From assembly GCF_023856365.1 (NCBI RefSeq), contig NC_064550.1, positions 18,353,629 through 18,417,628 of the forward strand: DNA of 64,000 nt, read 5' to 3'. This DNA is from Brienomyrus brachyistius (lineage: Eukaryota > Chordata > Actinopteri > Osteoglossiformes > Mormyridae). Each line of letters starts with the position of its first letter. Within the stretch, counting starts at the first letter, position 1. Below are positions 1 to 18,660 of this stretch, in pieces. Below the pieces are notes generated by a model, which was given only the letters and a program-made list of their open reading frames with translations, ran no database searches and was not told the origin of the DNA. The translations under genes and the position numbers were made by a program.

Positions 1-5334
<5,334 letters not shown>

Positions 5335-6554
5335 CTTGATATGTTACTGTTAGTAAATTTGCTTAGAAATGAACACGATTTCAAAAAGATTGTATCAGTG
5401 TAGTTCTACTGATTGGTAAAAAGTTAATAGCAATGAAATGCTATATGTACCTACATAATTGCATAATGCCACCGGGTGGCCAACTGGCTAAATAACGTGA
5501 ACTGTAGCAGAAGTCCTAGCGCGCCAGCAGAATCAATGAGCCCAACAGCATCACGCGATCCTGGTTTAGCTCGTAACCAACCTCCACGCGAAATCCCGCG
5601 ATCATTACAATATTAAATAAAATAGCTCAGGAGTCGATCGCTAACGAAAAACTATTAGGACCTGTAGCTATATGCAGACAGATCGTTAATGTTGATCGGC
5701 GACCGATAACTAACCATAGCTAGCTGGCTAGCTAATCACACACACACACACACACGCAAGCACGCCGCCGCCTAGTAGAAAACTGGCCGTCCCAAAACTA
5801 AAAAACGTGGCGGACGTGTTAAACGTGGAAACTCGGTTTGCATGACCTTATCGTGCAATGAGTTTTGCGATTCGTCACCATCTTGTAAAATGAATAAATG
5901 GGGCTGGAGAATCAAACCCCCCAGTGAAGCTCAGCTAAACTGGCTTCCTTTGTTGTGACCCATTATGGTGCGACGACCTTTCGCTGCGTTTTTTTTCCGC
6001 TGTGGGTGTTGGGGGTAATCGAGGGAGTACACCAACGGCCAAGACTACACAAGAATGTAACAGATTTAAAAACACATTCCAATAATCTAACCATGTAAAA
6101 CGAGTTACGCTCGATTATTTCATTTACGATTATGCGGATGTACCATAATGTTCTCACTTGTCTTATTATAATTTGTTTTTACAAAAATAACTATATATTA
6201 AAGTAAAAAAAATAATCGGCTATGGGGATGGGTGGACCCCCCTTAAAATTAAGGTCCAACGACTGCCGTGTCGCTTTTTGATGATGAGTTTGTGCCGTTT
6301 CGTACGATGACTAATACAGTTAAATAATATTTTTTTTAATTGTAGTGCATTTCCCACGCTTAACGTAAACACTTTTCTAGCAAAGATTAAAAAATAAAAC
6401 AATTTAGTCGTTTAATCCACAGAAGTACGCTATTTAACGTGCGATATTTAGACAGGCATTTCCAGAGAGCCGTATGGGAAGTAAACTATGATGTGCATCT
6501 GACGCGGATGTGCTGTGGAGGCAGGTGTGGAAATCCAGGCGAGCTGCTGCAGCG
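5335..6554. promoter_or_regulatory. Shared head-to-head promoter region of proser1 and vps36
   Basis: These 1,220 bp separate the start codons of two genes transcribed away from each other, so both promoters and 5' UTRs should lie here. I see a (CA)n run at 5737-5754 and otherwise unremarkable, mostly AT-rich sequence. No ORF of note, no clear TATA box and no dense CpG island could be recognised by eye. Transcription start sites cannot be placed from sequence alone. Confidence 0.5.
5737..5754. repeat. (CA)n microsatellite
   Basis: Nine CA units between proser1 and vps36. Confidence 0.9.
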
Positions 6555-9500
6555 ATGGACCGGTTCGTGTGGTCCAGTGGCTTGCTGGAGATGAACGAGA
6601 CGTTGGTGATCCAGCAAAGAGGTGTCCGCTTATATGATGGAGATGAAAAAGTAATGCCGCCTCACTGTTAATAATCTTTATGAACAAATCTCGTATTTGG
6701 AATTAGGAGATCAGGCCCGTGTCACTTTATGTGTAACAGTCGTTTATATACAGTTTTAGTCATCTTTCACTTGATGGCGTGTTGTAAAAAGTGTAAACCC
6801 TACTGGGAGGACGCGTTATTCACCTGTTGCCGATGTTTTAACAGATATTAGCGTTCAAATCCAGTCCATGCCATTCCTGTAATTTCCAATTTTTACCACT
6901 AGGCTAAGCTGGATGTTGGAGTTGTCCTTTTGAGTACTCATCGTCTTATTTGGAGGGACCTCAAGAACCACGTAAGGTCTTGGGGGGAACTTGAAAATAT
7001 TGGAATTGTAGTATGTCACTGTTACCTCAAACTGCTCTATGAACTGCAATAAGGTGCTTTAACTATTATAACTGATTAGTTAAGTATCCCGTGTTCTGCT
7101 GGCAAGCTGTTCACCCTGTCAAACTTTTCCCCGTGCAACAGGAATGTTGCATCGCTATTCCTTTGTCACAGATCATATTCTTTGAGGAACAGGCTGCAGG
7201 AATAGGAAAGAGGTAATGTCTAAAAACAAGCTCTTTGTGGATACTGCGAAGTTTGAGATATCTCCTAGTAACAAACTATGGCTATATTATCAAAAATCGT
7301 CAGGTGGACACTTTAGCTGGCTTTCTCATTTCAGTGTCTAAATCAGCTTTATTATCAGAAGTAAATTTAATAATCAGATTTCTCATGTAAACTGAAGTGT
7401 TTCAAGGACATCTGTGCATGTAATTTCTTTAGTATGGGTGAAAGGGGGGCAGCGAGTGGGGGGTGCTTGTGATCAGACAGTCTGGCTCAAGCCCAGCCTC
7501 AGCACATCTGTGGGTCCTTGAGCAAGGCCCTTAACCCCCAGCTCCCAGGGTGCCGCTATGGGCGGCTGCCGTTCATCCAGCTTGCTGTCGGACACAGAGA
7601 GCAAGCTGGGGGAATCGTAAAGAAAATTTCTCCCAGGGGGCCAAAGTATTTATAAATACATATATAGTAACTATAAAGTCTTATAACCATTTTTAGTTCA
7701 GTTCTCATTGTTGTGACTGTCTCTTCTCTGCTCACCACAGTGCTAAGATAGTTATTCACTTGCATCCTGCCTCCCCCAACAAGGATCCTGGTCCCTATCA
7801 AAGCAGCAAGTTTTCCTACATTAAGTTGTCGTTTAAGGAGCATGGGCAAATTGAGGTAAGTTGCTGTCATAGAGACGGGCTTTGTAACCACTTATGGGTT
7901 TGTATTCTGTGCTGTTTGTCGCGTGAAGCTCTCTGCAACCACGGCGGACCTGAAACTCTCGTTTGCGATTAGTTCTACAGGAGGCTGTCGGAGGAGATGA
8001 CCCAGAGGAGATGGGAGAGGACGCCAGTGTCCCAACCTGTCCCGACGGAGACAGGATCACAGGTGACAGTTATGCGCCTCATGGCGTCACAGTTATAAAG
8101 CAAAACAGCAAAACATTGTAAAATTAACTCCATATTGTAATTGCCAGGGTTCTATAATGAACCGTAAAGGGGAAAAAATAGTAAAAAAATAAATAAATAC
8201 TGATCTTGATAACAATCCTGATATTTATAATGAATCTCAATGGCTGAAGCTTATTTTTTTCGATTCATTTGTAACATTAACTTGAACAGGGCAGACACAA
8301 ATTAAACTTTTAACACCTGTGCCCCCATTTGCATTTCCTATTTAAGTGTCGCGTTCTCTTGATGGTGCAATTCACGTTAAGGCCTCTAAGAGGTGCTGTT
8401 TTGACATGTATGGCAAACATGAAGCGATTAAACTTTTTCTTTTTTAATCCTGGTATGTTTTTCATTCTGATAATTTAGTTCAGTTTTTTTTTTGTTTTTA
8501 TATTTTATGTGGTGCATGCATGGTGCATTTATGGTGTGCATGCTTGTTATCTCAAGGTGTGTCAGGTAGGCCAAACGGCTGCAGCGGTGACCAAGGGAAG
8601 GCGGAGAATGCTGCTGTTTGTCCCCTGGGCTGACCTTTTCCTTCCTCTCCTCTTGGGGAAACACAGGCAGGAAGAACGCGGGCTGTGGGGATCGTGGGCA
8701 TCGAGAGGAAACTGGAAGAGAAAAGGAAGGAGATGGACAAAAACATTTCCGAGGTGAGAGAGAGAGGCAGGGAGGTGGAGACAGCGATGTGGAGGGAAAG
8801 AGAGCGTGCGTGCGGAGGGTGGGGCAGGAGGTGCGGTCAGGCACTTGGGCCTGCGTGAAGCAGGTCACGGGTTTCCCCGTTCTGCTCGGACGTGATCACA
8901 CTCTCGGGATGTGGCCCAGACTCGCCACGCCACTGCAAGGCTGACGCAGGGTCACTGGCCATCATGATTTTGCCGCCGCATACTTAGGAAGTAAAGAAGC
9001 ACCGTTACACCCTTTCATGTTTTAACAGCCAAACATAGAAATGAGATCTATTCTTGGCCCTTCACCCTGGGCCGTTTTTAACAGTTTGTACAGCAGGGGG
9101 CGTAGCAGTTAGGGTTCCAGCAAGAACAAATGAACGTTCATATCTCTGGAAGGTCACCGTTGGACTGCTGAGAATACAGCAGTGTCAGCTTCTAGGATGG
9201 GTGCCCCATAATGAATATTTTAATGGTATAAATGCAAAGTGTGATAGAATGTGGCTGATTTGAAATTGAACAGTTTCAGTGTTTGAGAGGTTGGGTCATA
9301 CCATGTTGTATATTTCATTGATTAGCTATCTTCCAGTGTGGGAAGACCTTGGTTTAATCTCCAGACTCTCACACTCCGCCTGGGGTCTTTGGAACCCAAG
9401 TAAAAGTCATGAGAAAGTAAAATAGCAAACAGACTGATCTCAACAACTATTTAATTTTGTCCCATGTGGGAATGCTGCTGTTAGCAGCAGATGTAGTGTT

Positions 9501-12500
9501 TGGAGCATAAATAAAAGCTTCTTCTAGCGTGTGAGGTGTCTGTCATCACAAAATAATGTGTGTCTGTCTTGAAAAGCAAAACACTGCTGCATGTTTAAAA
9601 GCACATTTAAAAAAAAAAAAAAAACATTTACACAAGTCAGACGGTGGCTCTGGTGCCGTCTGTGGGGGGGGGGGGATGAACGCCTCTGGGACCCTCTGGG
9701 TCTGCTTCTCTGGAAACAAACAGACACTGACTGCTCCCTTTCCTCTGGAATAATAATTAAGCTAAAAATGTATTGCTGATAACCTACAACAACACCATCC
9801 TTAGTCGTGGATTTAATGGCCGTCCTGCTATGGAGTTTGTAATGCAAGCAAACCCTGTGGTTTTCAAGCAAGGTGTCTCGTTCATTTGTGCAATTGATTT
9901 GACTGCCCCCTCCAAAAAACTGTCTTCACATTAGAACATCCTGCGGAAGGTGGGGCCGGGACGTCTCTCTTACCGGAATCCCCCCCTCCAGAGAAGCAGG
10001 GATACTTGTCACCAGCCCCCTCCCCCCCTAAGCCGGCAGGGCTGTGTGTGCGTGATAAGAGGAGAGAGCAGTAGGTCTTTGTGTGGAACCGGAAGCATGC
10101 ACTGGGTGGGTGCCTCTCTCCCTTTGTTCCCAGGTCGACCCCTTCATCACCAGCCAGTGCTGAAACAACAGAAAACAAACGTGTCCCATCCTAACAGCAT
10201 TCACACTCTGAGGCTCACCCCCCCACCCCAACACAAAATAACTGTTTAAGAGGTTTTCTGATGTGACGACATTGTTTTGCGTGCAGAACGTCCAGGACCG
10301 TAGGGTTAACAGTGGTGTAGGCCTCTCGCAGAATGTCCTTGAACTGCAGCTTTAACGCACTTCTTCAGGAAGGACTCCCCCCTTGATGGATGAGTGGGGG
10401 GGGCGCTCGGGAATGTCAGGCATGCCTGGAAGCCGGATCATGCCTTTCCAGCGGCCTGGTGGTCGATTTGTGTGGGGAATCCCTTCATCTAACCCCTCTT
10501 CCCACTTCTGTTCCTTCTTCCCAGGCCTTTGAAGACCTCAGCAAGCTCATGGAGAAGGTAAGGAAGCCCCTCGCTACCATCCGCAGTCCTCTTTCCCCCT
10601 GGGACTTCGCACATGAGTTAGGGTGCCACCCGTCATTACCCCCCTCCCCTAATAGCGCTCTTCGCCTCCAGGCCAAGGAGATGGTGGAGCTCTCCCGGTC
10701 CATTGCAAGCAAAATCAAAGAGAAGCAAGGAGACATCACAGAGGATGAGGTGGGTGTGACCGCATTAAGAGGCCCCACCCCTCAAACGCCTCACCGTGAA
10801 CCGCCCTGGGGTGGTCTGCCTTCTCATCCAAACCTCAGGCACATAATTCTGTGGTTTTCACTCCTTTGCTTGTGTGTCTGTCATGGTTTAGGCTCTCGTA
10901 ATCTAAGCAACCTGGGAATATTCTTATATCTGTTTCTATTTTACCCATTTTATAATGGGAGAGGGGCAATGCGCCAGAGTTGGCGAGCTCAGACTGCTGC
11001 AGCTCCAAGCACGTCAAGCAGCCTGGAGTTAATTTGATGACCTCGTGCTGAAACGAAATCGAGGTTGTCCATGTGATCTGAGCTCCGTTATTTCCCTTTT
11101 GAGAGGAATAGACCTGGAATGGCGTCTATCTCTACACCCCGACCACACGCCTACCCCTCCTTGACGTAAACCCTCATAGCGCACGCAGAGAGGGGAGTGT
11201 TTTCACCGTCGTAGTTTCATTAGCGCCCCCGCCCGTTCATCTTCTGCGGCGGAGAACTCGTTGAGTTGGTGTCGCCGCTTGTGGAAAGTGTTGCCCCCCC
11301 CCCCCCCCCCGCGGGCGTTTCTGGCGGGAACCTGCTGGATCTGCACCAGCTGCTCACGACGGCCTGCGATTAGCGGCTCGGGCCCGGTCTCAGCCCAGAT
11401 GGTCCCCCGCAGAAGTTTAGCACTTCATCCCCCGGGGCCCTGGCCATAAGATCTGCGGATTCGCTAATTATGTAACGGGGCTTTTCGAAGTTAATAGGTT
11501 CTCTGGGGTCTAAGTATGCAGCTGGATTGCTGACCCAGAAATAAGGATATTTAAGCCCATCTGGTTGTTTTTTTACATCACCATGCTGCGAAGTCCCCTG
11601 ATTGCCAGAAGCATCTCCAAAGGGGACATTCTAGAAGAGAGCTACACAATGGGCCTGGTCAGGTGTCCCTTTCTTGTATTACCTGTTTGCCCTTTGACCC
11701 CTAACAGACGATCCGGTTCAAGTCCTACCTGCTGAGCATGGGCATCGCCAACCCAGTGACACGAGAGACTCACGGCTCAGGAACACACTACCACATGCAG
11801 CTGGCCAGGCAGCTTGGGGACATGCTCCTTGCCCCTCTGGAGGTAACAACAGGACTCGCATGGGCACATATATGTACATTTATAGTCACACGTTTGAGTA
11901 GACAGCTGATGAATTTGTTGGCTTAGCCTCGATGCTAACATGCTAAGCCATCAATTCCTACACAGTCCAGATGAGTCCCTCTATGGGCAGCGCTCTAATA
12001 AGGATCCCTGCAGGGTGTAAGATTTCCTTGGTCTCAAGCAGGCCGTTTGGGGAAGGTGGGAACCTTCAGGCGATGGGTGTCTTGTCCACAGGAGCGAGGA
12101 GGCATGATGGCCCTGACTGAAGTCTATTGCCTGGTGAACCGGGCCCGGGGCATGGAGGTGAGCCTGCGTTAAAGACCGGCGGGGGCTCGTCTGCTCTCTT
12201 TGTTTGGTAATGTAATGGGGGCCAGGGGCGTAAGAGTGGCAAGATGCACAGAAGGAAGGAATGTTGCTAAATGCACTTATCTTCTATGTCTGTGAGAAGC
12301 TCTATGCACCTGTGACAGGTGGGTCAGTTCTGTCCAGAAGCCAACTGCTACTCCAGCACAGTGCCCACAGATAGGATGTGACTCTGCTGGACGGCCGGAC
12401 AAATATCACAGGTCTCCCACATCATCTGCGATCTGCAGACTGCAAGCATGGGGCAGCTAATCAGAGCTGACCCTGATCTGTCTTCTCGGTGGATTTCATT

Positions 12501-15497
12501 GGCTGTATTGAAGCCATCTGGAGAAAGGAGAGGACCGGGGTGGGGTAGGGATGGTGTGTTTGTGGGGGCCGTGTTTGGGTTTCTGGACTTAAATGGAGCG
12601 GGAGGCTCCTCCTGACGACCTCGACCCAGACCGACAGATGTTGCTTTTGGTTTCCTATCATCTGCTGTCGTTCCGTTTCTGAATAAAACATCTGGGCTAT
12701 TTTCCAAAACCTGTCACACAGATTCTCAGTCATGAACACACCAGTGTGCCTCTGTGTTAAATATCTGTCTGTCTGCTTGTTTTTGGGGTCCATGCTACTA
12801 GTAAGTTCCTTCTCATTCCTGGCATGATTCTCCGACGTATTTCGGTATATTTATAGGTCACTGTTCTGCACCCACACAGACCCATACACAGTTGTTACAG
12901 GCAGAAGCATCTGCATTATAACTGCAAACACGTTGGTGACACCCCTCCATGTCCTCCCGCCTCCCAGCTGCTCTCGCCGGAAGATCTGGTCAACGCCTGC
13001 AAGATGTTTGAGTCCCTGAAGCTGCCACTCAGGTATGGGCCGGGGCCGTGGGGCGATGGGTGCTGGTGGCCAAGGCGGGGCTGGGGTCACATGGGTGTCA
13101 GCCCAGCCCGAGGCATCCGCTGGCCACATCCTGTATCGCATCCTGTTTTGAGAAACCCTGTCCAGCCCTGATCCCCTCAAGACCATCATTAAGCAACAGC
13201 AACAAGAAAAATATTACTATTTTAACTAATCTTTGACTGTTTTGTAAATGCCTTGTACTGCACTTGGATCGTGGTAGATTTTTGCCATTACTTGTTTCTC
13301 CCAGACACAATCTACAGCTTAATTTCCTAAGGGGGATGGGGGGGGGCGGTAACAGGATTTTTGTGAACAATGCTATAATACGGACTTTTCATCTTAAGTA
13401 GAAAACAGGAAGTCTATGGTATCCTGGTGAAGACAATCTTCCCGCCCGAGATGTTGGTAGCATTATTGGATTTGTAGCATTTTAGCGTATGGTAACCCTG
13501 GTGAAATCGCACCCTTTAGTGAAACGGATGTTGTGAGAGTTTCTTTAATAAGATGCTCCCCGTGTCCCTTAATACGGAATTCTGCAAACACGTCGTTAAT
13601 AACATTTATCATAGTAGTAAAATCTGAAAGCAAACACCCTGTTTGTTTCATGTGAAAAATCGTGTGACGTCTCCTCGCCTCTCCATGGAGCTGAGAGCCG
13701 ATGGCAGCGTGAGAATTACAAATACAAACAATTAGGGATTCGTGTATTTAATTGCTACAATATAGGAGTTGGTTGGCCTTCAGAGCCGGTAAATTCAGCT
13801 TCCCTTAGAGATGCTGCCAGGGAGAGAATCACTCTTCGTTCATTAATGTTATGTCTTATATTAGCATGTAATCAGTTAACGCGCCCAGACCACCTCCCCC
13901 GGCCCTGTCGGGTCTGTACCTCGCTCACCGTGGGTGGGTCTTGTCTCATGCGCTCTCCAGGCTGCGTATCTTCGACAGCGGCGTCATGGTGGTCCAGCTG
14001 CAGTCCCACAACGAGGAGGAGATGATCGCCTCAGCTCTGGATAATGTGAGTCCGCTTCCAGAGCGTAGTTCCCACCTGCCGCCTGCGGGGGGCGCTCAGC
14101 GACTCAGCCGGGGTTCATCTGTCTCTGCTCAGCTGACACTAAGGAGTGACTCTTGCACCGTTTATGGGCTCAAGGGTGCAGTACAGACCCTCTCCGGGCT
14201 CCAGGACCAGAGCAGTTTTTAAGCTCAAAGTCCACATCCTTAACCACCAAGCGACCTGCTGCCTCTTTTTTACGGCCCCGGTCAGAAATCCTGTTTTAAT
14301 GGCAGCAAATCCCACCGAGTCATGTGAGGGTAATTTCCCGGTGGCCTTCTCTCGCCGCGGTTCCTTCAGACCTCAACTCTGATATGGACCACGAGCAGTA
14401 AGCAACATGGTGGCTGAAGACGTGAACTCATGACCGGTCTCTGTCGTTTGCAGCCGCTTTCAGGCGTCTGTGCTCCCCTCCGACGCAGAGCAGAGGCTGT
14501 GTGTCAGCTGAGCATTTAAATAGCGTAAATTGGTGTGATGTGACGGCGTCTGGGTAGCCCCTCCACATGCCAAATTCTTGCATAACTGGCCCCGAGGCGG
14601 AGACCCTACACAGGCTGGAGGGGCAGCCTTCAGGGAGGGCAGATCGCTTCCAGATGTGCCTATGGAACAAAAACAGTCTTTATTGATGTGATTTTTTTGT
14701 TGTTTTTGGTAGAAGGGGCTGTGGGTTGGGCTCATCAGTTGGTGTCTTTCCAGTTTTCCGTCTAACTTGAGTCCAAAGGCCGAGTTTTACAATAATGTTT
14801 CAAGCCGCTCCAGTTCCCCCCGTTTAAATAAGTTTGAGCAGTTATTTGTGGATCATTATGTAGGTGCACCTGCACAGACCGGGGGGGGGGGGGGGGGGGT
14901 TCAGCTACTGCAAGCCGCCCATGGAGACACATACTTCACCTTCCTTGTGTCCCCCTCCTGGCAGGTGTCTGACAAAGGCTCCCTGACCTCAGAGGAGTTT
15001 GCCAAGCTGCTGGGTCTGTCTGTTCTCCTGGCTAAGGAGAGGTGAGTGTATGGTTTAGACCGGATTTTGTCAATGAAAGGAAGACTGCAGTGCGATGTAA
15101 TACTGGTTTGGAATACTGAATTCAGTACATGCAGTGATAAAGTACTAATACAGCAGTACATATAATGCTTTTCTTTAATATATATATATATGTCATTAAG
15201 TAAAATAGTTTGCTTTGGGGGCAGGGCATGGCTTAGTGGGTTACACTGCTGTGCGTGGGATCAGAAGGTTGCTGGTTCAAATCCCAGACTCAGTCATTTC
15301 ACCTGTAATCCCTGTTTGCCCCAGGGAGGGTAACACTGATTTCCACCTTACAGATTCCTCCTAAGAATTCTTGTTTATATGTCAAAGATCTGGTCCTGTC
15401 CCCCCACCCCCTCAGGTTGCTGCTGGCAGAGAAAACGGGACACCTGTGCCGCGATGACTCGGTGGAGGGCCTGCGATTCTACCCAAATCTGTTCTAA
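6555..15497 (+). CDS. vps36: VPS36, ESCRT-II subunit
   Basis: Fourteen exons: 6555-6650, 6903-6971, 7142-7212, 7741-7855, 7973-8062, 8667-8753, 10525-10557, 10672-10749, 11708-11842, 12092-12157, 12968-13032, 13961-14045, 14965-15041 and 15416-15497. They sum to 1,149 nt, 382 aa plus stop; human VPS36 is 386 aa. The start [17 protein letters not shown] and the end [16 protein letters not shown] match the family closely. Exons 1-5 (residues 1-147) encode the GLUE domain, which binds ubiquitin and phosphoinositides; there is no inserted zinc finger of the yeast kind. Exons 6-8 hold the linker helix ([26 protein letters not shown]). Exons 9-14 encode the two winged-helix domains that bind VPS22 and VPS25. 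The protein sorts ubiquitinated cargo at endosomes. Exon 7 is a 33-nt microexon. An AATAAA at 16195-16200 may end the transcript. Confidence 0.97.
7447..7650 (+). repeat. tRNA-derived SINE
   Basis: Contains the shared body CCTTAACCCCCAGCTCCC and the degenerate B-box-like GGCTCAAGCCCAG, in vps36 intron 3. Same family as 216-457 (opposite strand) and 55870-56115. Confidence 0.7.
11294..11310 (+). repeat. 17-base C tract
   Basis: Homopolymer C run inside vps36 intron 8. Confidence 0.9.
14881..14899 (+). repeat. 19-base G tract
   Basis: Homopolymer G run in vps36 intron 12, ending 65 bp upstream of exon 13. Confidence 0.95.
15218..15335 (+). repeat. tRNA-derived SINE head
   Basis: GGGCAGGGCATGGCTTAGTG followed by GATCAGAAGGTTGCTGG and the B-box-like GGTTCAAATCCCAG, in the last intron of vps36. 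It resembles the heads at 216-457 and 55870-56115. Confidence 0.65.
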
Positions 15498-16194
15498 CAG
15501 GCCTGTGCCCCCACCCCAGACGAAGTGTCCTTCTTGGGTGTGAACCGCATGCTTCAAACACAGCAGTACTCCACCGACGCAGAGGAAATAGCAGCCTCCT
15601 TCACCCCCCCCCCCGCCCTCACATTTGCCATGTGTGTCACACTCTGACCCCCCCCCCATAGTCTGATTCCGTACCACCAAAGTGTTTGACCCAATGACTC
15701 GCCTCAGATTGTGTTTTAAAGTGTAAGTCCAGTTGGATGCAGAAAGACGCAAATTAGAAACGAATTGCTGAAGTACAGAATGCAGGGGATTTTGCCACAC
15801 TGGTGGGGGGGGGGGGGGATCTCACTGTAACCATGGAAACCCATGTTGTGTCTGCAAACAGGTATGTGTGACAGTATGTGTGCTGGTCGGCACCCAACGT
15901 CATGGTGGCCCAGGATCTTCTCACTGCCTCTTCAGCTGTCAGTTTAGCTCCTGAAAGTGAATGAAATCTGCATGAGGGCAGGACTGGGTCTGCAAAAGCT
16001 AAGCTGAGACCCCTTCTCCACATGCCACAGCCTACGCAGGACTCTCTGCGGGGGGGGGGAGGGGGGGGATTATTATTGGTTTTGGAATTGTTCCAAATTC
16101 ATTTTACGTTCAGTGACAGTGTTGATCAGCACGGTCTTATAAACGCCACACCACTCCATGTCTGTTCTTCTGTCCATACAGTTTTTTTTACAAA

Positions 16195-16200
16195 AATAAA
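16195..16200 (+). terminator. Candidate poly(A) signal of vps36
   Basis: AATAAA about 700 bp after the vps36 stop codon. A second, weaker candidate region lies near 16245-16260. Confidence 0.45.
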
Positions 16201-17010
16201 TTAGCCTTGAAAACTCTTTGTTGTTATTGATGACTTTTTAGCTGAAATAAAAATAAATAAGTAAATTAACCTTTTTTTCCCCATACTTCTCCTTCTTTGG
16301 TACTTCAGGGTGCTCCGTACGCCTCAGTGGCAGTGTGTGTTTTTCCATGATCCGTCACACTGCTCTGTAACTCTGGGTGTCAGATTTGTTTATCGACTGC
16401 CGGGCTGCACCCTTTGTCTATCGACCCCTGAAGGGATGCAGGATCTGTACAGGATCTGCAGATCTTTTCTGCTTCTGCTTCCCCATTACGTTTATTTGCT
16501 CTGCTGACACTTTTGTTCAGAGGTAATTATTGTTTTTACCACTTTATATCCATCTGGAGGTAACCTGTTTAGGAGCCTCTCTGATATGTGTAGCAACAGG
16601 TCTTGGCGTCACATCTAGTGTGGCTGAGCAGACGGCTGACCGTCGATGCCCTTAACCAATAGGAATTCTATTTATTATGTATCGGAATGTAAGATTAGTA
16701 CGTGTGAAATCAATGAGATGAATACGGGGGGAGAGGTTACAGGACTGGCATTAGTAGGGGATCAGTGGAAACTGCATCAGGTATATTTTCACGTGACCTC
16801 ATGTATTGAACATCCCGGGTATGAATTAGGGCCGCGTCGACAACCTTAGTTATTCATCTTTGAATAGTCATAGTTTCTACGAGAGAGCTTAAAGTAACAA
16901 TATTTAAGAAGTATTTTGAAGTAGTTAAATATTGGTGAAACCAGAATCCGATGAATACACGTAGTACAGTATGGGCATTTACCGTGGCAGCCATCCAACC
17001 AGCCAAGTTC

Positions 17011-17021
17011 TAATTGAATTA
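17011..17021. promoter_or_regulatory. Paired-class (P3) homeodomain dimer site, candidate
   Basis: The sequence TAATTGAATTA is a palindromic TAAT-N3-ATTA site, the form bound by dimers of paired-class homeodomains. Another TAATTA follows at 17037-17042. It lies about 1.6 kb upstream of the thsd1 start codon. Function is inferred from the motif only. Confidence 0.3.
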
Positions 17022-18349
17022 GCGCTAAAGGCTTCCTAATTACCGACAGAGGGAGCACAGGGACCGGGGAGGGACCGCTGGTGGGTGTCATTATGGAGAC
17101 GTATCTCTCATTCACCGTTCACTGAGGAGCAGCGCAAGCGGTCCCGTATTATGTGTGTCTACGGCAGCGCTGCGCTTCGCGACCCCCATCGATCACCATC
17201 TTCTTACGTGTTAACCAGACCCGACATGGACACAGCTTACAAAGGTGACCGTCGTTTCCCTGCTCGCGGTGCCTGAGAGTATAAAGCTACGATCGCTAAG
17301 AAGAGCGACGGTATTTCCAGCTCGCAGCAACTGTAAGTACATTGTGTAAGTACAGAGCCCCAATGTCAGTCCTAGATGGATAAGCAATAAATGATTTAAA
17401 ACCACTTTCATTACTGAAATTCAAACTGCGGTGCAGGTACAAGAGAAACAATGTATCACATGCATTTATATCTGCATATTGATACATTTCCTCATGCAAA
17501 TTTTTCATGCATTGTTTTAAATTCTCTTCAGGCTGCATTTTCAGTGTCACTAAGCGAAGGAGCGACGCGCACTTTTCCTGCATTTTTTCTTTGACGCCTC
17601 CACATATTGTTAGTATAACATGTTCGGTGGCAGGGAGGGTGAGGAAGCTGGATCAGATGCGATTATACGTTGTATTATGCTGAGCATCCAGAGCGCCGAC
17701 TGCGTTGTAAGGGGAAAATTGTAGTCATCGATTTGGACAGCATTTGAGGTTTTCCGAGCATTTTGGGAAACTGCCCGCGCTATGACATGGTACGATGCAA
17801 ATTCACCGTGGAAAAATAGGCTAGGACTTGTGAACGAATTTTATGTTCGCTCCCTGACACGCAAAATGAAATGTCTATCTACAGTCCATTTAAAAATCAC
17901 TGTGGTATTATCCCATTGTTGTGGAATGTTACTTAAAAGAGTATTTGGGATACGTTTCAAAACATTCCCAGTAAAACATATAATGAATCGAATCGTGCTT
18001 TTGTTTGGAACCGCATTTGATTGATCTTAAGGGATTTCCATAATGTTTGATTATTAGTCATAGTTACTGGATGACTTCGCAGCAACACCTGCTCATCTAC
18101 TTTCTTGATCCTGAGAGAACACTATACACAACACTGTAACAAACGAAACAACATTTTAACTAACTATTGCACTATTAACAAACATTTTCAAATTTCCAAT
18201 CTTAAATCTTCGAGATTTTTTTCTTTTAATCCTGCAAGAATTCGCAAGTGACATGGGTCAGGATTTCTGTGTGTTTATTTCTTACGGTGGTTTTCCCTGA
18301 CTAGGAGAGAACATAAACTTTTTACATTAAAAAAAAACATATCATTGTG

Positions 18350-18400
18350 CTGTCCCCGTGACCCAGTGGGATAAGCGGTTTGGAAAATGGATGGATGGAT
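18350..18400 (+). repeat. Fish repeat tail ending in GGATGGATGGA
   Basis: GTGACCCAGTGGGATAAGCG followed by GGTTTGGAAAATGGATGGAT. The same tail is at 19814-19905 and, diverged, at 27652-27800; an inverted copy is at 49405-49640. Confidence 0.75.
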
Positions 18401-18660
18401 CATTGTGCTGTGCTTTGACTCCGCGGGGTCTCCTCTGCGGACCCTCTCCACTCCGCACGACTCGGCACCGGCAGTCCTTTCGCGCCGACTGCGTCCACAG
18501 CCTGAGAGTTTTATTCTGACCCACAGGAGAAACGGCGAGAGCCTGGCGACGAACCGGGAGGAGGCGGACAACCAAGGACCTTTTCACCGCTTCAGGCTGC
18601 CGTGAAGGGGCAAGCTGTGGGTCATGCGGGGTAAGGGGGTCCCGGAGCGTAGCAGCCGGA

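Larger units (their letters stand above)
15498..18660. other. Intergenic region between vps36 and thsd1
   Basis: The first 750 bp probably carry the vps36 3' UTR, with AATAAA at 16195-16200, a G tract at 15805-15818 and C runs near 15606 and 15650. The rest holds a homeodomain-type motif cluster near 17011-17042, a GGATGGATGG-type repeat tail at 18350-18400, and the presumed thsd1 5' UTR just before 18661. In mammals CKAP2 lies between VPS36 and THSD1; I find no exon resembling CKAP2 here. Confidence 0.5.

Noticed and set aside
10390..11037. A 215-codon plus-strand frame as an independent gene.
   Set aside because: It is vps36 exon 7, intron 7 and exon 8 read through; the flanks are intron sequence.
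15498..18660. A CKAP2 gene expected between vps36 and thsd1.
   Set aside because: No exon with the family's conserved C-terminal sequence could be found; short frames here have no resemblance.
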